Shown here piece by piece: positions 11,590 to 21,517 of a stretch of 64,000 nucleotides of DNA. The position numbers and the translations under genes are program-made. How positions within the stretch are numbered: the first letter of the stretch is position 1; every line of letters begins with the position of its first letter. Source of the DNA: Nomia melanderi. Its lineage: Eukaryota > Arthropoda > Insecta > Hymenoptera > Halictidae. The stretch is taken from contig NC_134999.1 in the NCBI RefSeq assembly GCF_051020985.1, positions 20,713,660-20,777,659 of the forward strand, written 5' to 3'. The notes below the pieces were generated by a model. It was not told the origin of the DNA. It did not search any database and worked only from the letters and a program-made list of their open reading frames with translations.

Positions 11590-12244
11590 ATGAACGATAT
11601 GAACACGGATGTTCTCCAGGACAAAGCACCGAGATACGAGAAATTAGCGAAGCCGAGAAAGAGGATCGACAGGAACATAAACTACAATGCCTTCAACGCA
11701 AGTGCCACGAACGAACGAAGAGGAGAAGCCGAATGAAAGACGATTGTCCTGAACTTATTACGTGATTCCAGGTGAGACCAGGAACGTTGTCTTACCAGAT
11801 CACCGACACTTTGAACAAACTCGCTCAACCGAAACGATCACCGGAACCGAAAACCCCTGTCGCGGCATATTCATCGATCAAAAGTGTTCCCGCAGCTGCC
11901 ACAGGTACGTATATGCACGCTTCTATTCGATGACAAAGTTTCTCAGACTCCCGAAGTATCATTGCGCAACTTCCTCAGTGAAATACGGAGCTCACAGGCT
12001 GATAAACAGCGACGAGCAATCGAAGGACGCGCAGGAATCGAGGAAAAGGAATTTTCCTCTGAACACCTACGCCCGCATCGTCGCAGCTAGGAACAAACGT
12101 TTCCCTAGACATTCGCAAGACCTGACCAAGCCGAAGAATTATTCCAGCCGACCGGAATCCTACGAAGATTACGACGACTTTCGCAAGATGAAAAACCCGA
12201 ACACGAAACCGATTTTGCGTTTCCCGAAACAAGACACCGCGTGA
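11590..12244 (+). CDS. THEG-repeat protein (SPMAP2-like), three exons, GC-AG intron
   Basis: Exons: 11590-11697, 11772-11904, 11979-12244, giving 168 aa. Exon 1 ends ...YNAF-N before GCAAGT, a consensus GC-type donor; exon 2 follows CCAG at 11771. Joining them rebuilds a repeat that matches others in the cluster (F-x-V-x-x-G-x-L-S...L-x-x-LA-x-PK). Without that intron the frame stops after GEAE. THEG cores seen: YEKLAKPRKR, LNKLAQPKRS and the weaker SQDLTKPKNY. The 74-bp second intron has standard GT-AG ends. The family is linked to sperm flagellar microtubules. The start ATG at 11590 is the first in frame, but an upstream exon cannot be excluded. It is followed 451 bp later by a larger gene of the same family. 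Confidence 0.75.
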
Positions 12245-12695
12245 CAAGGAACGACTTATTGTAACCTACACGTAACAATGGAAATATACAAGTTTTAACA
12301 ACAAATTTTGGAATTCTCAATCATTTTTGCATCTCGGTGATTTTACGTAACGATTCTACGGTAACTTCAGTTGCTTCTTCGAAAAACATACCTGTCAGGG
12401 AAGAAACAATAGAAGGTTCATCTTCTGTCATGTTTCCTCTTGGCACGAAAGCAACCCCCACAACAAGAAAATGGTCGAAATACAGTAAAAATGGGGCGGT
12501 GTCGTTTGAAACGAACGATTCCGTGGAAATCAGCCACAAAATGCCGTCGTTAACGATCGTCTTCGCCGCCACCGGAACGATCCAACCTGGACACTCGTCG
12601 AATCGATCGGAATAACAGAAATCAAGCTACCACCCTCGTCAACTTAACTTTTTCATTCCGTTTAAGTTAAAAATTCGTCTTGGAAGCACAGAAAC
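12245..12695. other. spacer between two THEG-repeat genes
   Basis: About 450 bp containing the 3' flank of the upstream gene and the presumed promoter of the next. Opposing open frames of 80-90 codons here show no domain and were not called. No clear TATA box is seen. Confidence 0.5.
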
Positions 12696-15600
12696 ATGCC
12701 TCCGAGAGCCAAAACGCCTGCAACCCCAGCGAAGGGCGCAACGCCTGCAACCCCAGCGAAGGGTGCAACGCCTGCGAAGAGTGCTGGTCGGTCAAAAGCT
12801 GCTCCAGCGAAAGAGACACCTGCCAAACGGGGCAGACCGTTCAAAAAGAAAGCGCAGAAGGCGAAAAGTAGAATAAGGTGACCCGTGGCATTTAACACTA
12901 GATTTACGGAACCCGTCAATCTGACGTATATTACATTTTTTAACTATTTATTTAGTATCAGTTTAAGTCGATTTTGATTCGGACAATTATGCGAATACGC
13001 ATTGCAATAGTCTGGTTTTGAAGTTATAATTTTCGCGACTTATATAGACGAACATGTAGTTTTCTAGAAACAATAGAATAAAGTTTAGAATAAACGTCCA
13101 TAAATCTAGTGTTAAACTAGTTTGTCTTCAACATCCACTCATGCTTAACAATTCCCGTTCCCATTGTTCAAAGGAAAGGGACGTACACGTTAAAGTTGAA
13201 GGGATGGCTGAAGACGCCAGCCGACTGGTCGCGTTTCAACGCCTGGGCGAAGGTCAACGCGCAGCCGAAAAGGTACCCCGAACCGGAAGCAGTAGTCGGT
13301 ATCCTTCTCGCCTTACGAAGCCAGAAAACGTTCTTCGAACGAGAAGCACGTGCCCTCGTTTCCCGAACGTCCTGTTTCAGGTGCGACCGTCGAAGCCGTT
13401 GTCTCAGCTGAAGAAGAGGCTGAAGGTCCTAGCAGCAGCCAGGGAAGCTCCGGATCCGAGAGTCCTGTGTCGACTGGACCACAGCATTTCTAAAGCAGCG
13501 TTGAAAGCTGTCCCGTCTAGGCGTCTGCTGCTGCTAGCGTTGCCGCACGTCAAACTCTGCGACTACGGTCGCGTTTATTACAAAGTTTCCGCCGCGGCCT
13601 TGAAGTATACGCCGTCGGAGAGGATACTCGCGTTGAGCCAGCCCCGCGAGTACACCTCCGAGAAGCCCGCGGAGAAACCACCTCGCAGAGTGTCGATGTG
13701 CGGGGAGCCCGAGCGGACAGGCATCGACATGGACAGGTGTGCACGGTTAACCTCTCAGGCACGGCTGAATTTTGCGCGGGGCTGTTTCTCTGTACGGCAG
13801 AGTTCTGTACGGACAATGCTGTTCTCTACGCGAGTACATTGGAATGAAGTTGTTGTTGATTAACACGTTAAGTGCCCAGCCCGATTTGCTTGTCGTTCCA
13901 TTCAGGCCCAGACGCGGTCACCACTGACGGACGAGCCGAAATATCGGCTTGAGGACCGGAGTTTTCTCAATGCTATAATAATAATTCCCGAATATTAGGT
14001 TCAAAGGTGGCAAAGAATTTAACACAAAAAGTTAGCACCTCCTGCAATGAATGTAAAAGCAGACCACACCTCTGTTTACCCTGTTTTAATAAACTACGTT
14101 AACTTTTTTTAAGTATCATATCCTTTTTTTTCAAGTCCTGAGTGAACAAAAACCGATGTCGCCTAAGCCAAATATTTAGTCTTATATCAGTGCGTAAGGA
14201 CCGACACGCGCGGTCGTGTAATATGAACCTAAAGTCCGCATGGACCGGCCGCGCCTGAATGAAAAGTCTAACGGCGGTCCCTAGGGACCGGCGTGGCGTT
14301 CAACGTGTTAAATTATAATTTTTCTTAAAGAAATGATACATATAATTTAACTCTAACAGTTTGAAATAATAATTAGTGATACAATTGGGTATAATATATG
14401 ACATATTGGTAGCGACGGAGCCACTATAGTGGCGCGTCGTTCAGAAAGGTGATATCCGCGAAAGCCACTATAGTGGCGCGTCGTGCCTAAGAGATTAATT
14501 CAATTATTCAGAGAAAGAGGTAACACTGGACTCCGATCCTTGACAGGCTGAACGAGTTAGCCTCGTCGAAGAAAGTCTTCCATATCCCCGGCGCGTTGAC
14601 TCCCGAGGAAATCGCGCAGCTGTTCACTGCGTCCGGAGTGAGGAAGACCGCGCTGATCTACGAGGTCTGAATTTTGAGAGCTTCTTGTTCTATATGGAGC
14701 ATACGTTGCATCACTGACAACGCGATTCCTGTTACCAGATAACGCCGTGGATGAAGTACCTGGCGTTGCCGAAGTACGCGTCGATAAAGTACAGAGAGGA
14801 CGCGGACGCGAGGGGTTGGAAGAAGCAACTGATCGAGGGAGGGGAGAAGAGAGGTAAATCCGCGCTGGCCAAGCAGCAGAGGGCTCAGGGCACGAAGAGG
14901 AAGCGCGACGAGGCGGAAACTGAAGCCAAGGAGGTTAACAAAGTCGACGAAGGCGGAGTTGACGAGAAGCAGAGAGAGGAGAGGGCTAAGAAGAGGAAAC
15001 TGGAGAAGCACGCGTGGAGATACACACCCTACCCGTGCAAGGATGACGCGTTTAGGGTTGGCAAAGCTGCTTTGAAGGGGAAAGGTCTGAATTCAGAAGA
15101 ATCAGACGCGTTGCGCTGTTAGAACTGCCGATGGGTTTGACGAATGACTTTGCATCGTTGCAGTGCCACCGGGCTTGGAGAAATTGGCCAAGCCGAATAC
15201 TCGGGAAAGCACGGCTTGCAAGCCTGATCCCTTCGAGGTTAAAAAGGGAGCTCTGTCCGCTTCGGCTTCCGGGAGAATAGAATCGTTGGCGAAACCGAAT
15301 AGACCCCGGAGTCCTGTGGAAAGGAGACCTCCGCGAGAGAAGGACGCGTATGGGAAGCCGATTTTCGAAATGCCTGTAGGTTTCTTCTTGACCCTGTGAC
15401 CCTCTTCTGTGACCCTCTATTGCGTCTATAGTCTTCCTGTGTATTTAGCGTATGATTAGGTCTAGTTAGAACTCCGTTGTACCGCTTTGAGACTTGGAAA
15501 CAACCCTAAATAATAGCACGAGTACATTAGGAAAGGTCAAACGAGTTTACAAACGCTTACAAAAATCGGAAGATATGCAACAATCGGCTTAAACGTATTG

Positions 15601-15945
15601 GATTCTGAGCGAATCGATATTTAAACTATTCGTGTCTCTGTATAGGCGTACGGGAAAGTCCTGCCTAAAACGAAGCCGTACAAAATGGCCGAATGCCCGC
15701 CGAAGGAGGAGAAGAAGAAGATTCGTAGGAAGCGGCCGATCGATCCGATCGCCTACGAGATGACTTACGATCCCTGCGTTTATCCAGATTTGGCGAAAAG
15801 GCAGAAGAAGGAAAGGAAGAGGTCTGAGAAACTGAAGAAGAAAGGGAAGCAAGGGAAGAGACAAGCAAAGGAACAAGCGAAGCAGTCAGAAGAAGAGAAG
15901 GAACAGTCAGAACAAGAGAAGGAACAGCCAGAACAAGAAGAATAA
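12696..15945 (+). CDS. large THEG-repeat protein with H1-like basic N-terminus, seven exons
   Basis: Exons: 12696-12877, 13174-13272, 13443-13736, 14547-14664, 14739-15084, 15164-15375, 15646-15945, giving 516 aa with all phases agreeing. Residues 1-60 are Pro/Ala/Lys-rich with a tandem PATPAKGA repeat and a KRGRPFKKK stretch, resembling linker-histone tails or an AT-hook. THEG-type repeats follow: WSRFNAWAKVNAQPKR, RLLLLALPHVK, RILALSQPREY, RLNELASSKK, WMKYLALPKY, LEKLAKPNTR and RIESLAKPNR. The C-terminal exons are Lys/Glu-rich, probably helical, ending in EQ-rich repeats. The family (THEG/SPMAP2) is associated with sperm flagellar microtubules and late spermatids. Transposon-like elements lie in introns 1 and 3. 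A poly(A) signal is at 15968-15973. Family assignment is strong; the assignment of the H1-like exon to this gene rests on phase and splice signals only. Confidence 0.8.
12892..13115. mobile_element. TTAA-bounded MITE, family C, within an intron
   Basis: The left terminus TTAACACTAGATTTACGGA pairs with the right terminus TCCATAAATCTAGTGTTAA. The element is AT-rich, non-coding and sits wholly within intron 1 of the THEG-repeat gene at 12696. A probable partial relative begins near 61263. Confidence 0.8.
13860..14311. mobile_element. TTAA-bounded element, family F, within an intron
   Basis: Left end TTAACACGTTAAGTGCC and right end GGCGTTCAACGTGTTAA are inverted relatives. The outer parts are GC-rich with repeated GGACCGG-like motifs; the middle is AT-rich. 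It lies in intron 3 of the large THEG-repeat gene and encodes nothing recognisable. Confidence 0.6.
14421..14484. repeat. two direct copies of a palindrome-containing 20-mer
   Basis: CCACTATAGTGGCGCGTCGT occurs at 14421-14440 and 14465-14484, 44 bp apart. The first 12 bases form a perfect palindrome (CCACTATAGTGG). A diverged relative, CACGTACGTGGCGCGTCGT, lies at 34762-34780. Located in intron 3 of the large THEG-repeat gene. Confidence 0.9.
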
Positions 15946-16488
15946 TAAGTCAAATCCTTACCTGACTAATAAATGACACAAAACTGAATCAACATTAAAA
16001 CATACGCGTGACAACAGTAGAACAATGTATTTATTCATTAGCGCATTGTCGACGCATTTGCGCGGTTTCTGAAAAATGAACGCTGCTCGACTATCAGCGG
16101 TGCGTCAAGGTCCTCCATGAATATATGATGTCAGTCACGATCTCTGCAGCTCGGATCAGAAGGCTGAAAAAGCTATCGACATCTGGACGCGAGCGACATG
16201 TCGATAAGGCGAACAGGAAAATCGACGCTGCGCGATTGAAATTACAAGATCCCCGCGTCTGCCGGTGTTTCCCCGTTACGCAAGCCACCGATAATGCGTT
16301 ACACTCGCTAGAAAGGAGTCAAAAACATTACTCATTGTTTAACTCGCAGATAATGCGTGCATTGTCCGCGACAAGACCGAGAAGTTTAACTAATTTAAAG
16401 TTTAACGATAACGTTTCCCCGGAATCCATGAATACGTTATGCTAACAGCATGAACACCGACGACTTATTATTCCACTTTTAATCGCGG
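15946..16488. other. spacer between THEG-repeat gene and esterase A
   Basis: Contains the AATAAA poly(A) signal of the upstream gene at 15968-15973 and the upstream promoter region of esterase A. No additional gene is supported. Confidence 0.55.
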
Positions 16489-16527
16489 TATAAGAGTGTC
16501 TTGACAGCGCGTCGCGCCTGTCAGTGC
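16489..16527 (+). promoter_or_regulatory. core promoter of esterase A (TATA plus TCAGT initiator)
   Basis: TATAAG at 16489-16494 is followed 34 bases later by TCAGTGCCCGA (A at 16523), an arthropod-type initiator. The start codon is 53 bp further on. The arrangement mirrors the core promoter of esterase B at 21379-21412, including the shared TCAGTGC-CGA wording. Confidence 0.65.
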
Positions 16528-16575
16528 CCGAGCATCCGGTGACTCGACTGGGTGCGCAAACTTCGCGGGACGAAG

Positions 16576-19500
16576 ATGAAGTTCGAGGTTTCTTCGACGG
16601 TTTCGCTGGCGATCGCGTTTTGTATGATCGGCATCGGCGGCTTTCGATGCGATGCCTCGCAGCCGGAAGTGCAAGCACCGACTGGAAAAATCCGTGGCTC
16701 TATTCTGGACTCAAGGCTCGGCCGAAAGATTTATTCCTTCCGCGGAGTGAGATACGCCGAGCCGCCTACGGGAAGACGACGTTTTCAGGTAAATCTTTCG
16801 TTTCCCTCCGTTTCTTAGGTGTAGAAATGAATTCAGCGGTGTTCCTTCTGATTGATCGAGCAGTTAATCGTGGAACTCGGCGCTACACGTCTCTCGGGGG
16901 GTGTGTGCAATGAGATCGACCGGACGAGCGTACGAACGCGAGACAAATGCACTTAATGTCTATTATGGAAAGAACGAAAGCAAAATAGAAGAGAATTAAA
17001 TGTATATTTGAAAAGATAAGTCATTGTCGAAGGAAGTTAGCATTATTCCGAGGTTTAAGATGACAGATATACTCGTGAAACAGAGTTAACCCTTTGCATT
17101 CCAAAGGTGCCTCTCAGTCACCACTCGATTGGTGCATCAAAATTGTATAATTGTATTTAACATTGAGTCTTGAGTAATCTGTCGATACATGAAATGTGGA
17201 AATCAAATAACATTGTTTCCCTTATTTTATGAATAGATTAAGTTACTTTAAAACCTCGTTAAGTTACTTTAAAAAAATGTTATCTATATCTCATAAAAGT
17301 AAATTGAATATTTCTAGTGACAAATTTCTGGAGTGCAAAGGGTTAACTGTATAGGTTAATCTCAATCCGCGATTTTTTGCTTCGAAGACGAAACGAAGTC
17401 AAATGCAGTAAAGAACATGTCGAGGAACGACTGCTACTTAAATTCCTCTGCATTCGTTTCTACACCTCGTGTTTCAATTAATTTCCTCGTAGATCTAAGT
17501 GCCAACGAGTCTTCTCCGATCGCTAGACCTCGCGTCGCGAGAAAGCTCGCGCTACGGTTAACTGTCTTCCGATATTCGCGTAAAAGTCCTTATCGTCGAC
17601 CTTCGATCGTGAGAATCCGCGAGTTTCCTTGTATTTCCTTTAAAGCGGATATTTATGAGACACCGGTGAGAATGGGTTCTGCAATTGTCTCGTCACGCAG
17701 GTTGCCACTCCAGCGGCCGACTGGAACGACGTCTTCGACGCCAGCAACGAAGGCCCCTCGTGCCCAAATTTGGGCGATAAGAAGTGGATCTCCGAGGATT
17801 GCCTGCGATTGAACGTCTACACCACGAAGGTGAGTCGTTCAACGCGCACTTTCATGCGGAACGGTCTCGGCTAATCTGATAAATTTCAGTTACCCTCGGG
17901 ACGTGAGAACGTCGCGCGGCCGGTCTTGGTATTCTTCCATCCAGGTGGTTTCTACTCGTTTTCCGGTCAGAGTTTCTTATTCGGACCGCAATATCTGCTG
18001 GACAAGGATGTCGTGTTGGTCACAGTAAACTATCGCCTCGGATCGCTAGGTAATTCGAGCAGATACTCGATCCACGAATGCCGAGAAACTCTCGCGAACC
18101 ATTTACCGAAGCTGATTAATTCCGCGTCAGGGAAACAAGAAGAATCTGATCAACGTCTCACCCCTTCGTCGAGAATTTTTAGAAATATCCGAAACCTTTA
18201 GCAGAGAAAGTTAAGAAAAAGGGGACTGTGCATCGATCTTACGTTATTCGAATAATTCAATTATACGTTGACAACATTTTATCTCAGATGTGACAGTTTC
18301 ATGGCTCTAAAATGACAAGGTTCGCCCTTAACACCTTGACTGCCACGTGAACAATCATCAAAACTCCCGTATACTCGAAACAGTTTTCTTCATTAACCAG
18401 GAATTAAGAAGTTAAGAATCTTCCTAATAATTGCTCTACCTTCTTTTTATATCTCACATATCCAAAATGCGGTTCGTTCGATACGTCACCAAGAAAATTA
18501 AGTTTCTGGAAGAAAAATTCACCCGAATTTGGGTGACATAGCAGTCAAAGGGTTAAATTGTATGCGTACCATTCGAGTATCCCAGCACTAGAATTTTACG
18601 AAATTTAGAAAGTGGAGTTAGTTATTTCGTGAACATCCTGTAAGAACATTGCTCCCTTCTTTTCCAGGCTTCATAAGCACGGGCGACGCCGCTGCTCCGG
18701 GGAATCTGGGGTTGAAGGATCAAGTTGTAGCGTTGCGATGGGTTCAAAGGAACATCGCCACCTTCGGAGGGGATCCAAATTCCGTGACCATCAGCGGTTA
18801 CAGCGTCGGAGGACTGAGCGTGTTCTTGCACCTGCTTTCGCCGATGTCCAAAGATTTATTCCACAGAGCGATCGTGATGAGCGGCTCCCTGTTAACCACA
18901 GAGCTCTACCCAACTGAACAGAAGCGTCTCGCGGTGAAACAGGCTACGCTTCTAGACTGTCCTACGACCGACAGCGAGGCGATCATTTCTTGCTTGAAGA
19001 ATAAACCCGTTGAGAACTTCACGGACACTTTGGATAAACTCTTTGTTCGTTGACGATAGTCTTTCGTTGAAAATCTGCGACGGAAAGACGGTAAGAGTGT
19101 TTTCTCTTTCAGGAATGGTACGGAGATCCTATAGTAATATGGTATCCGGTCGTGGAGCCGGTCGTCCCGGGAGTGGAGCGATTCTTGACCGATCAACCCT
19201 ACAAGTTGATCGAACGAGGCCAATTCCATCAAGTTCCGACCATATTCGGAGTGACTAAGGATGAGTTCGGTGGAGTTGTCGTCGGTGAATGTCTACGATT
19301 GTCTCCGATTCTCTTCGTTTATCTCCGGTCGGATTGTTATTGTATATTTTTCTGATTTTCCACGTTTCGCAGGATTCGAGAACGCAACCAGATCAGGAAA
19401 CAACATGTACAAACAGATGAGCGACGACTGGTATCGGATTGCACCGATCAGTTTCATGTACGAGCGTGGAACCAGGCGATCGAAATACGACAGCGACCAG

Positions 19501-20681
19501 TTGCGCCAGTTTTACTTCAAGGGTCGACCGATCGATTCGAATAACAACGATGGTCTTGCTCAGGTACCGTTCCTCTCTGCGCAGTCTACTTTTATTTCGC
19601 GCGTATCGAATGGACCTCGCGAAGAATCACCTCGATCGGTTCACAGATATACGCGGACAGCGTAATCATATTTCCCATGTACCGAGGACTGAAACTCGTG
19701 GCTGAAAACTCTCGGAAACCGGTGTACTTCTACGAGTTCACATACCAAGGACGATACAGCTTCAGCATGTGGAATGCCACCACCCCATATGGTAAATGAG
19801 CATTAACATTCGAGAATATCTGATCACTCATTTAGCGAGCGATTATCCTTTCGTTTTTAGCGAAAAGATGGACGCTCGGATTTGCGCGTAGTTAAGGTTC
19901 ACGCGTGTGACCGAGCGAGTATGGTAAACTAACAACCGTAAAGCAATTCACTGAGCTACCTATTACTTTTTTTTTATGACTGTGATCCGCGTGATTGCCG
20001 TGATTGAGAGATCGAAGATTTTTTAGCGATAGCTCGGTATTAGAGTTGCTGAACGTAGTTTGGAAGTTTGGAAGTTTAAAGCTTTGAAACTTTGGAACTT
20101 CGAAACTTTCAAAGCTTTAAACTTCGAAACTTTCAAACTTTCAAACTTTCAAACTTCCAAACTTCCAATCTTTCAAAGCTTTAAACTTCCAAACTTCCAA
20201 ACTTCCAAACTTCCAAACTTCCAAACTTTGAAACTTTCAATCTTTCAAACTTTCAAACTTCCAAACTTTGAAAGTTTGAAAGTTTGAAGGATTGAAAGTT
20301 TGAAAGTTTCGAAGTTTGAAAGTTTGTGCAATATATATTTCCATGGAACGGCAATCGAAAGCTGGCATTCTTCTTCCAGGTGTGGTGCACCATGACGATC
20401 TACAATACCTGTTCTTCATAAAGGAGTTCTTCCCTTTCTTCGATAGTACAGCACCTGAAATCTCGATGGTCGATTTGTACACATCCATGTGGACGAGCTT
20501 CATCTGTACCGGCGAACCAGTTCCCAGGACTGGCCCCTATACGAACATTAGATGGGACAGGTTTACGTCTCAGAAAAATAACTACTTGGAGATTAATCTG
20601 AACCCTACGATGAAAACTGGTTTATATTTGAACAGGATGCAGGAATGGGAAAAGCTCTTCCCTTTGCCCCCAGCGGCATAA
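16576..20681 (+). CDS. type-B carboxylesterase, venom carboxylesterase-6-like (copy A)
   Basis: Exons: 16576-16788, 17701-17829, 17890-18049, 18668-19044, 19113-19284, 19373-19563, 19647-19791, 20380-20681, giving 562 aa. A signal peptide (about residues 1-28) indicates a secreted alpha/beta-hydrolase. The catalytic triad is complete by family alignment: Ser213 in GYSVG, Glu344 in KDEFGG, His466 in VVHHDD. The oxyanion stretch is HPGGF rather than the commoner HGGGF. EDCLRLNVYTTK is the family's second signature. Members hydrolyse ester substrates such as lipids, pheromones, juvenile hormone analogues or xenobiotics; the substrate here is unknown. The exon 4 donor is GTTCGT, a weak site. The introns carry two MITEs and a minisatellite. 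AATAAA lies at 20698-20703. It is a tandem duplicate of the gene at 21518. Confidence 0.93.
17086..17346. mobile_element. TTAA-bounded MITE, family A (copy 2), in esterase A intron 1
   Basis: Left end TTAACCCTTTGCATTCC and right end GGAGTGCAAAGGGTTAA. The interior is nearly the reverse complement of the copy at 55604-55833, including a shared ATGCACCAATCGAGTGGTGA segment. No coding capacity. Confidence 0.85.
18328..18556. mobile_element. TTAA-bounded element, family E, in esterase A intron 3
   Basis: Left end TTAACACCTTGACTGCCACG and right end ATAGCAGTCAAAGGGTTAA are inverted relatives (TTGACTGC against GCAGTCAA). AT-rich and non-coding. It accounts for part of the larger size of this intron compared with the equivalent intron in esterase B. 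Confidence 0.65.
20056..20330. repeat. AAACTT(C/T)CAAA minisatellite in esterase A intron 7
   Basis: About 270 bp built from variants of a short unit, mostly ACTTCCAAACTTTCAAA-type. Near the right end the polarity flips to GAAAGTTTGAAAGTTTG, so the last about 70 bp are the reverse complement of the earlier part and could form a hairpin. It ends about 50 bp before the last coding exon. Confidence 0.9.
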
Positions 20682-21378
20682 GCTACGAATGTTTACCAAT
20701 AAAGATATAAACTTTGCATAATACTTGGAAACTCCGAAAGATTTCTATTAAACACGCTATATGAATCATTTATTTTTGAATAAAACGTTTACCTTCTATA
20801 TCTGCCGTTTGATTAACCCTTAACCCCGAAAGTTTACGTAAATACAATTCTCTTTTGCCTCATTGACGAATCGCTCGTTGAAACGATTAATACGTAAGCA
20901 ACGACGCGTCAGTGTTCGTAACATTGAATGACACTATTACAACACTCTCGAGCTAGTTTCGTATCTTATTATATCAATTTACCCTGACCTTCATAAAGAA
21001 ACGATTCGATGACGGTTAAACCCGTCCAGGAAAATCCGAAGTTCAATTAAAAAATCAACTGGAACGTCACAACAGAAACGGTAACTAGTCGAAACGAATG
21101 ACAATTGCATAACAATCCCCATACTTAATTGTTACTTGGAAAGCATATAAAGAAATGTCCATGTCAGTGTAGCTGATTATGCATGGATTATTGACATTAG
21201 CATGTGGCGATTGATAAGACGCGAACGAAGACCTTCGACAACAGTTCCTCGGAAAAAAGCTCGAGTCGCGCTTCCTTCCTTGTACGGGGTGATCTCACGT
21301 GAGCGTTCACGAAGTAACTATTGTTCTGCAGAAATGTAATTGGGTTTCCCCACTCGTTTTCCTCGTTGGTAGCTACCA
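20682..21378. other. spacer between the two esterases
   Basis: AT-rich 3' flank of esterase A (AATAAA at 20698-20703) and upstream sequence of esterase B. There is a TTAACCCTTAACCCC motif near 20815, possibly another degraded TTAA element. No gene is supported. Confidence 0.5.
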
Positions 21379-21416
21379 TATAAATCGCTCGGTTCTGCCC
21401 TGGAGCTATTCAGTGC
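21379..21416 (+). promoter_or_regulatory. core promoter of esterase B (TATA plus TCAGT initiator)
   Basis: TATAAA at 21379-21384, then TTCAGTGCTCGA with the A at 21412, a 33-base spacing typical of metazoan TATA promoters. The start codon is 106 bp downstream. Confidence 0.7.
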
Positions 21417-21517
21417 TCGAACGAGCACCAGCCAAGTCCTAACTAGATCGAGCGAGTGTCAGACGAGCGAAGCTTGCACTGGTCGCGAGGTAGAAGCGGT
21501 AGAATCCAGATTCCGAA

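Noticed and set aside
11762..12244. Single 160-codon plus-strand frame
   Set aside because: Only its 3' part (11979-12244) is a real exon. The upstream part is read in the wrong frame relative to the THEG repeat at 11772-11904 and crosses an intron.
13141..13863. Single 240-codon plus-strand frame
   Set aside because: It reads through the intron 13273-13442 and past the donor at 13737. Only 13443-13736 is coding in that frame.
20060..20287. 75-codon frame of KLPNFQTF-type repeats
   Set aside because: It is a translation of the intronic minisatellite between esterase A exons 7 and 8.
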